The notes below the pieces were generated by a model, which saw only the letters and a list, made by a program, of their open reading frames with translations, was not told the DNA's origin and ran no database searches. A stretch of DNA of 36,169 bases from CAUZJO01 sp963580245. GTDB taxonomy: Bacteria; Sumerlaeota; Sumerlaeia; MVZB01. The position numbers were made by a program, and so were the translations under genes. Position 1 is the stretch's first letter; each line of letters begins with the position of its first letter. The stretch covers positions 1-36,169 of the forward strand of contig CAUZJO010000029.1 of the NCBI GenBank assembly GCA_963580245.1, written 5' to 3'. Positions 16,077 to 21,736 of the stretch are shown in pieces.

Positions 16077-16377
16077 CGAACACCTCTCCTCAACGCCCGA
16101 TTCTCGCTTCCCACGGCCCACTCCGCGGTCGCCGCACCATTAGGCCCAAGCCCCCGCCAAGCTGTCAAGGTTCGCCCGATACGGTCGCGGCATCACCCGC
16201 CGCGCCAATCCGCCGAACAGCCTCGATGGATAATCGAAAAGCTATTCTATCTCAATTGAGGCCTCGGCGCCCTCGTATCCAATGCTGGATACATGCTTCG
16301 GCAATCGGGTTGACCAAGCCGAACGTATTTCGACTTCCGGTTGGCCAAGCTAATAGGAACGAAGTGCTCGGCCCGAA

Positions 16378-17154
16378 CTACACTCCCATGATATTGAATC
16401 CGGCATCGACGTAAAGCGTCTCGCCGGTGATGCCGCGGGCACCGTCGGAGGCAAGGAAGACGGCGGTCTGGCCGACCTCATTGACGTCGACGTTGCGGCG
16501 CAACGGCGCGCGTTCGGCGACGACGCCCAGGATCTCGCCGAACCCACTGATCCCGCGCGCGGCCATGGTCTTGATCGGCCCGGCCGAGATTGCGTTGACA
16601 CGCACCCCCTCGGGACCCAGGTCGGCGGCCAGGTAGCGCACCGACGCCTCCAGCGCGGCTTTGGCCACGCCCATCACGTTGTAGTTCTTGACGACTTTCT
16701 CCGCGCCGTAATACGACAGCGTCATGATCGACCCGCCGCCCGCCGCCTGCATCAGCGGCAACGCGCGCCGGGCGGCCGCCACCAGGCTGAAGACGCTCAC
16801 GTCCATGGCCAACGCGAAACCGCCGCGCGAAGTGTCGGTGAATCGGCCCGAGAGGTCTTCCCTTTTGGCGAACGCCAGTGAATGAACAAGGAAATCGAGT
16901 TTGCCGCCCAGTCGCCCGGCGGCCTCGCCGAAGAACCGCTCGATCTCCTCATCACTGGTCAGATCGCATGCAAAACAGTCGGCCTTGGGCATCTCCGCGG
17001 CGAGCAGCTTCTTGACGCCCTGTTCAGTCCGTTCGTTTTGATAGTTGAGAACCAACCTAGCCCCGGCCTCGGCGGCGGCCTTGGCGATCGACCAGGCGAT
17101 CGAATACTTATTGGCCACGCCTAAAATGATTCCGTTCTTGCCTTCGAGTTGCAT
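16378..17154 (-). CDS. fabI: Enoyl-[acyl-carrier-protein] reductase FabI (NADH)
   Basis: This 258-aa SDR-fold enzyme reduces trans-2-enoyl-ACP in the last step of type II fatty-acid elongation in the cytosol. It has the family's atypical nucleotide-binding start GVANKYSIAW and the catalytic set Tyr148, Tyr158 and Lys165 (Y-x6-K, in KNYNVMGVAKAALE). The C-terminus TGETLYVDAGFNIMGV is typical. Length and motifs match classical FabI, not FabV or FabK. It stands alone on the minus strand; the 5' side is a long repeat-filled gap. The ATG at 17154 has no strong ribosome site. Confidence 0.95.
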   Translation of the reverse strand: MQLEGKNGIILGVANKYSIAWSIAKAAAEAGARLVLNYQNERTEQGVKKLLAAEMPKADCFACDLTSDEEIERFFGEAAGRLGGKLDFLVHSLAFAKREDLSGRFTDTSRGGFALAMDVSVFSLVAAARRALPLMQAAGGGSIMTLSYYGAEKVVKNYNVMGVAKAALEASVRYLAADLGPEGVRVNAISAGPIKTMAARGISGFGEILGVVAERAPLRRNVDVNEVGQTAVFLASDGARGITGETLYVDAGFNIMGV

Positions 17155-17260
17155 GGGCTTGGTCTTTCTTTTTAGTCTTATCGGTCTTGATGCGCCATCG
17201 ATAGCGAAGGCATTCTAAGAAACAAAATGAATCACTGTGAAGTGAAATCAACGGCGGGGG

Positions 17261-17292
17261 GGGTACATCTTGCGGACCCGTGAGATAAACCC
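17261..17292. repeat. 32-bp palindromic repeat (GGGTGCATC family), copy 2, degenerate
   Basis: GGGTACATCT...TGAGATAAACCC aligns base for base in length with the palindrome at 10818, keeping the central GGA/CCCG, but has several arm mismatches. It appears to be a decayed member of the same family. Confidence 0.65.
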
Positions 17293-17332
17293 TTGCTGGC
17301 CTGGGGCACAAATCAAATCTGTCCTCATGCTC

Positions 17333-17525
17333 GACCCCGAAGGGGTCCAATGTGATTAGCCGTGGGTGCAACCCACGGAAATGGGACCCCAAGACGTCAC
17401 GACCCTGAAGGGGTCGAACAGACCGCGACACGTTATTGTTCAACCCTTGCAGGGTTGTTGAGATGTGGGGATCGTGAACCGTGGGTTGGCACCCACGGCT
17501 AATCACATTGCTCCCCTTCAGGGAG
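17333..17525. repeat. Nested palindrome cluster with 21-bp outer arms
   Basis: Successive hairpins are GACCCC/GGGGTC (17333-17347), CCGTGGGT/ACCCACGG (17360-17378), CGACCC/GGGTCG (17400-17416), CAACCCT/AGGGTTG (17441-17457), CCGTGGGT/ACCCACGG (17479-17498) and CTCCC/GGGAG (17511-17525). In addition, 17348-17368 is perfectly complementary to 17490-17510 (21 bp, containing TGATTAGCCGTGGGTG), so two of the small hairpins compete with one long stem. It has no coding content. Confidence 0.9.
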
Positions 17526-17555
17526 CCGGAGAACTGAGTTGTGCTCCCAGCCCGT

Positions 17556-17587
17556 GGGTGCATCGCATGGATTCGTGCGATACACCC
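17556..17587. repeat. 32-bp palindromic repeat (GGGTGCATC family), copy 3
   Basis: GGGTGCATCGCA pairs with TGCGATACACCC around the loop TGGATTCG, with a single mismatch in a 12-bp stem. It has the same 32-bp length and central GGAT as the element at 10818. Confidence 0.82.
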
Positions 17588-17690
17588 AAAGGCGGGACCA
17601 GGCTCTTGATCATATGGGAATCGTCCTCATAAAGCTCAGGACGAGTCATTCGAAACGACGAGCGGCAATTTACGGTATGAATTGAGAGCG

Positions 17691-17811
17691 TCTCTAAAAA
17701 TTCAGTCCCGGCAGGGACGATTGCTTTCAGCCCGCCACGCGAGTGGCGGGAAATCAAACCGATAACGAATTGGAGTCCCGTAGGGACGACTGCAAACCGG
17801 ATGTTTAGAGG
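17691..17811. repeat. Three-hairpin dispersed repeat, copy 3
   Basis: This 121-bp copy in the same orientation as those at 7582 and 15462 has outer arms TCTCTAAA and TTTAGAG(G), and inner stems GTCCC/GGGAC, CCCGCCAC/GTGGCGGG and GTCCC/GGGAC. The loop of the central stem is GCGA here, GCAA in copy 1 and GAAA in copy 2, so the stems are conserved while the loops vary. It ends 35 bp before the stop codon of the ATP-grasp/phosphatase gene. Confidence 0.93.
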
Positions 17812-17845
17812 TTCCCTTGACTATCCGCAGGCGACAATTTGCCGC

Positions 17846-19531
17846 TCAGTCGTTCGGTTGATTCGATAGAGGCGCTTGCTGGATCAGGTCGAGCAACCGG
17901 TCGAGCGATTGGGCGATGCGGTTGAAGACCTCGCGGACGCGCGGCAGAGGAGAGACGTAGGGGTCCTCGATTTCGATCTCGTCCCCTTTCCCGAATTGGC
18001 CCAGGAAGTGCGTTTTCTCGATCATGTCGGGGAAGGCCGATTTCAGGTCGCGATGATTATGCTGGTCCATGACCAAGATCGCGTCGGCGGCTTCCAACTG
18101 ATTGCGCGTGACGAGCCGCGAACGGTGCGCGGTCAGGTCCAGGCCGAAACCGTGATAGATCTGCTCGAAGCGCTCGGGCGCGTGGCGGCCTTGGTCCCAA
18201 AAGAATCCCGCCGACGTCGCGCGCGGCCCGTCCAGCCCTCGACGCTCGACTTGCTCATTCCAGTAATGCTCGGCGAACGGGCTGCGGCAGATGTTCCCGT
18301 AACACAGGATCAGGATCGAACTCGGACGCCGGGAGAAGTAAGAGGGGCGATCGAGGTTCCGTTGGTGGTTCAAATGGGCCTCCTTGTAAATGCTCCGTCC
18401 CTTTCGCGCCAACAGATGGCTTTTCACCCTGCGGGCGGCCCGGCCGAGGAGATCGGGCGCCGTGTGACGGACCGCCTCGATCCACGGCGCCGGATCGGAA
18501 AGCCATAACGTATCGCTGCGCACGCGCGGGTTCAACGACAGCGTCAAGAACTCGATCAACGCGCCGAGCTTGGAGGGCGGGGTGGCGCCGTTGTCGCCCG
18601 ACGCCTTCAGCACCGACGCCAGATAATATAGCTCGCTCGGTATCGCGTCGCGACACCGTAGTTGCGCGGGATACTCCGGCTGAGAGTCATCGGCCGCGCC
18701 GCCGAGTTGGCATTCGAGCCACGCCCGCGGAAAATCGACCCCGGCATGCAGCGCCAGGGCCAGTGATCCCCACAGCCGTCCGTTGATCTCCATGAAATAG
18801 GGCCGTCCGTCATCGCGTCCGAGGCGAAACTCGACCATCGCGACCCCCTCATAATCGCATGCCGCCAGCAGCCGTTCGGCTTGTTCGATGAGGTCTCCGT
18901 CCCGCGAGCTCACGCGCAGCGACGAATAGCCGCCGGTGTACGGGACTTTATGGAGCCGGCGGTGCGCGAAACGCAATCGGGTCCGGCCCCCCGAACGGAG
19001 CAGGAAAGCCCCCGCGCCGTAGCCCGGCACCATTTCCTGAGCCATGACGGTCGCCGGGCCGCCGCGAAATCCACCGAGGTGCGCGGCCGCGTCTTCGGGG
19101 GTGGACGCCTCGAACGTGCGCCCTTTCACGTAGACCCCGTCACGCCTCAAGTAATTGTCCACTTTGATGATGATCGGGAAGCGGAGCGACCCGAGGTCGT
19201 CGTTCCAGGCATCGGGATCGTCGGCCTCCCGAATGAAAACCGTGCGGGGCGTGGACAAGCCGACCCGCCGCGCCAGGCCGCTCGCCTGGACCTTGCTGAG
19301 CGTGTAGAGCAGATGAGTCGCGGAAGGCATGAGCAGATGGGCATGGCTCTCGATGTCCTCGCGCAGGGCATCGGCGGCGACGATCGACGCCTCGTTGATG
19401 GGCAGCAAAACATCGTATCCACCCTCGCGTGCCTGATTGAGCAGCCACTCCCTGAATTGGAATTGCCTGCGCCACGGGTTCGGATGGGCGACCGATCGGG
19501 CGCAATAACGAGATCGACGACCGAGGACCAT
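17846..19531 (-). CDS. ATP-grasp ligase fused to low-molecular-weight protein tyrosine phosphatase, probably 5'-truncated
   Basis: This is about 561 aa from ATG 19531. Residues 1 to about 330 are ATP-grasp-like: RRSRYCARSVAHPNPW, then DVLLPINEASIVAADAL, FPIIIKVDNYLRRDGVYVKG, and the metal-binding strand VEFRLGRDDGRPYFMEINGRLWGSL. From about 405 an LMW-PTP domain follows, with the signature CYGNICRS (C-x5-R-S) and the general acid region EDPYVSP. Such ATP-grasp enzymes join amines to carboxylates, often on peptides or cell-surface glycans; LMW-PTPs dephosphorylate tyrosine. The N-terminal Rossmann strand and glycine loop expected before GRRSRYCAR are missing, and the upstream frame is only the antisense of a plus-strand gene, so the 5' end was probably lost. 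The substrate is unknown. Confidence 0.75.
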   Translation of the reverse strand: MVLGRRSRYCARSVAHPNPWRRQFQFREWLLNQAREGGYDVLLPINEASIVAADALREDIESHAHLLMPSATHLLYTLSKVQASGLARRVGLSTPRTVFIREADDPDAWNDDLGSLRFPIIIKVDNYLRRDGVYVKGRTFEASTPEDAAAHLGGFRGGPATVMAQEMVPGYGAGAFLLRSGGRTRLRFAHRRLHKVPYTGGYSSLRVSSRDGDLIEQAERLLAACDYEGVAMVEFRLGRDDGRPYFMEINGRLWGSLALALHAGVDFPRAWLECQLGGAADDSQPEYPAQLRCRDAIPSELYYLASVLKASGDNGATPPSKLGALIEFLTLSLNPRVRSDTLWLSDPAPWIEAVRHTAPDLLGRAARRVKSHLLARKGRSIYKEAHLNHQRNLDRPSYFSRRPSSILILCYGNICRSPFAEHYWNEQVERRGLDGPRATSAGFFWDQGRHAPERFEQIYHGFGLDLTAHRSRLVTRNQLEAADAILVMDQHNHRDLKSAFPDMIEKTHFLGQFGKGDEIEIEDPYVSPLPRVREVFNRIAQSLDRLLDLIQQAPLSNQPND

Positions 19532-19576
19532 CCGGCTCCCGAACGTAAACCCAACCGTTCGGGCAGCATCTCGGGC

Positions 19577-20062
19577 ATGGACTTGACCGGCAGCGTGGTG
19601 ACGGCGCGATTGAGCGACGGCACGCGCCTGCGCGGCGAGCTCTACCTTGTTCCCGGCAGTCTGGTGGCCTCGCGGGTGACGCTCAAGGCGGCGCCCCCCG
19701 AGCGGCCCAACCTCGACGCCGTGGGGATCACCGCAACCAACGCCCCGGTCTCCAACGCCAATCACATCGTGCGGGTCTTCGGGCCGGCCGGCGCCGAGGC
19801 CAGGGTGATGCAAGTCGAGTCCGCACTCTTCCTGCAAGGCGTCCCCGGCGGCGGGTTTGACATCGATTCCTTCGAATCCAACACGGCGTTGTCGGTCAGC
19901 GAACTGACGGGCGCCATCGGCCCGCAAGGCTATGCCGACTTCGCCGTCACGCTGCGCAAGACCGATGCCGACGGCGGCATCAACGTGTTCACCGCCGTCA
20001 CAAAGCAAAACGGCAAGATCGGCCCGACCGGCGGCCAACTGATACTCGACTATCAACCTTGA
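19577..20062 (+). CDS. Secreted/surface-type beta-rich protein, C-terminal part
   Basis: This 161-aa frame from ATG 19577 begins MDLTGSVVTARLSDGTRLRGELYLVPGS and runs to LILDYQP. It is rich in short beta-type segments with Gly/Asp/Asn turns and has no signal peptide. The pattern DLTGSVVTARLSDGT resembles the middle of extracellular repeat proteins, and in-frame residues just upstream (SGSISG) fit the same style, so the visible start is probably not the real one. It diverges from the ATP-grasp gene with only about 45 bp between the two, and both look 5'-incomplete. Function not recognised. Confidence 0.55.
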   Translation: MDLTGSVVTARLSDGTRLRGELYLVPGSLVASRVTLKAAPPERPNLDAVGITATNAPVSNANHIVRVFGPAGAEARVMQVESALFLQGVPGGGFDIDSFESNTALSVSELTGAIGPQGYADFAVTLRKTDADGGINVFTAVTKQNGKIGPTGGQLILDYQP

Positions 20063-20303
20063 TTGACCAGGTGAAGCCCGCAAAATCGAGGTGGGGGCTT
20101 GCCTGCGGTTCTCCCCTTTCCACACCACCGGCTATCCCTTGGCAGGCAACAAAAGAATCCGGAAACCCCCGGTTTTCTATTGGCGCAAAGGTGGCCGCGG
20201 GTGTCAAAATACTGGGAACCGTGGTTTATCCATATGGATTGGGATGGATCGCTCGCTCGCGTGTAGTTCAGTCCTTCTAAACGTCCCGAAGGAGAATGAC
20301 CAG

Positions 20304-21305
20304 GTGATTCAGGCGATCTGTTTAGGCCCGGCCGTGATTGACATGGTGGCCTTGGAGGCCGGTGTTGCACTCGACAGTCCGAATGCGTATGTCGCCGCTC
20401 CGGGCGGCAGCTCGGCGAACGTTGCCGTGGGGTTGAGCAAGCTGGGCGTCCGGACCGCTTTTGTCGGCAAGGTGGGCGACGACGCGTTCGGTTCACTCCT
20501 TGAAAAAACCCTGCGCCAAAACGGAGTCGACACCTCCGGGATGAGCTATTCGAAGGAAGCTCGCACGACGCTGGTCTTTATTTCCGAACGCGATGGAGGC
20601 ATCCTTTTTTACCGAAATCCCGGTGCCGACATGCTGCTCAGTTGCGATGAGATCGACGAAGGGATGTTTAAAGAAGCGAGTTTGCTCCACTTCGATACCG
20701 TTTGCATGTCGCATGAACCAGCTTGTTCCGCCATGATCCATGCCATTGAATTGGCGCGCAGGCACCGTCTCTTCATCTCCTTCGACGTGAATTACCGCGC
20801 GGACATCTGGGAAAATCCCGAGGTTGCCAAAGAGCGCGCCCGATACGCCCTGGAGCGATCAGATTTTGTCAAACTAAGCCTGGAAGAGCTGGAGTTCCTT
20901 TTCGAGACCACCGACATGGAAAAGGGTAGTGAAACCGTTCTGGCGCAGTCCGATAAGATACAATTGGCCGCCGTCACCGCGGGCGAGGGCGGGAGTTTTG
21001 CGCGAACGAGAAACGCCTCGAAGTTTGTGGATGCCGCAAAGGTCACGTGCGTCGACGCCACCGGCTGTGGAGACGCTTTTGTAGCCGCGATCATCTCCAG
21101 ACTGATGCATTGGAACGGTCAGGGGAAAACCATCGCGGAACTTTCAGCCGACGATCTCGAGCAAGCCCTGCGATTCGCGAACGTGGCGGGTGGATTCACG
21201 GCGCGGAACAAAGGAGTCATCCCCGCGTTGCCGGACTCGTCCGAGCTCGAGGATTTCGTCCGCCGCGGGTTCGAGAATGACCCAAACGCGGCAACCCCCT
21301 CATGA
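20304..21305 (+). CDS. PfkB-family carbohydrate kinase (fructokinase-like)
   Basis: This 333-aa cytosolic ribokinase-fold enzyme phosphorylates a sugar with ATP. The chosen start is GTG 20304, with AAGGAG at 20289-20294; the frame is open further upstream but has no comparable ribosome site. Signature 1 is APGGSSANVAVGLSKLG with GG at 34-35; signature 2 is DATGCGDAFVAA with catalytic Asp257. DVNYRADIWEN resembles the fructokinase/2-keto-3-deoxygluconate kinase branch, but the substrate is not fixed by sequence. It stands alone; the neighbouring injection-system genes start about 430 bp downstream and are probably a separate unit. Confidence 0.9.
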   Translation: MIQAICLGPAVIDMVALEAGVALDSPNAYVAAPGGSSANVAVGLSKLGVRTAFVGKVGDDAFGSLLEKTLRQNGVDTSGMSYSKEARTTLVFISERDGGILFYRNPGADMLLSCDEIDEGMFKEASLLHFDTVCMSHEPACSAMIHAIELARRHRLFISFDVNYRADIWENPEVAKERARYALERSDFVKLSLEELEFLFETTDMEKGSETVLAQSDKIQLAAVTAGEGGSFARTRNASKFVDAAKVTCVDATGCGDAFVAAIISRLMHWNGQGKTIAELSADDLEQALRFANVAGGFTARNKGVIPALPDSSELEDFVRRGFENDPNAATPS

Positions 21306-21736
21306 CCCCTACAAGCACCCCGCGCCTGACTCGCGAGGTTGTGAGGCGTGGACATGAAAAGAGGGTTTGATCGGCTCTCGGCCTCGTCCCTCGTAATCGG
21401 TCATTCTTTCGGGCCACAATCAGGGTGATTCGCGATGATGAGCATTATTTCGGTTACGATTACGAGGGACGAAGACGAGAGCCGATCCGAAGAGCGTGGC
21501 GGGCACCAAGTCCATGCCGGGCCAAGTGGTCCTCTGAATCACGCCCCAGACCGAGTTTTCTTGATTTTGGCCTTCGCAATTCCCCGCCGCCGGTGGTAAA
21601 AATGACCCTGTCGGGGGGTGTTTTCCTGATACGTTCTCTCAGCGCGGGGGTGGGCCGAGCCCGCCACGACCGAAATCCGGTTCCTCGTCCATGGCTTGGG
21701 CGGCGGACATCAGTTTTCCGGGGGGAAAGGTGAGTC
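21306..21736. other. 430-bp intergenic region with a long inverted repeat
   Basis: No supported gene is present. The main structure is an inverted repeat (21369-21399 with 21457-21487). The rest is unremarkable GC-rich sequence; the ribosome site for the ClpV gene (GGGGAAAGGTGAG, 21719-21731) is at its right end. A promoter for the ClpV operon is expected here but no clear -35/-10 pair is visible. Confidence 0.8.
21369..21487. repeat. 31-bp near-perfect inverted repeat
   Basis: The left arm 21369-21399 (starting GATCGGCTCTCG) pairs with the right arm 21457-21487 (ending CGAGAGCCGATC) with only a short central mismatch (GC against AGA-type sequence), around a 57-nt loop. It lies between the sugar kinase and the ClpV gene. 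It may be a bidirectional transcription barrier or the remnant of a mobile palindrome. Confidence 0.85.

Larger units (their letters stand above)
17155..17845. other. 690-bp gene-free region filled with palindromic repeats
   Basis: No convincing coding sequence is present between fabI and the ATP-grasp gene. In order it holds a degenerate 32-bp palindrome (17261-17292), a nested palindrome cluster (17333-17525), a second 32-bp palindrome (17556-17587) and the third 121-bp three-hairpin repeat (17691-17811). The short frames that run through it are by-products of the repeats. The fabI promoter should lie near its left end but no consensus is clear. Confidence 0.85.

Noticed and set aside
7582..17811. 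CRISPR array from the repeated GTCCC/GGGAC units
   Set aside because: The repeats are dispersed single elements separated by kilobases of genes, with no regular spacers and no cas genes.
18881..19576. Plus-strand frame extending upstream of the beta-rich protein
   Set aside because: Most of it is antisense to the well-supported ATP-grasp coding sequence; only the part from about 19577, with perhaps a few residues before, looks coding.
19532..20128. N-terminal extension of the ATP-grasp frame to 20128
   Set aside because: This part is antisense to the plus-strand beta-rich protein and lacks any Rossmann-like strand or glycine loop.
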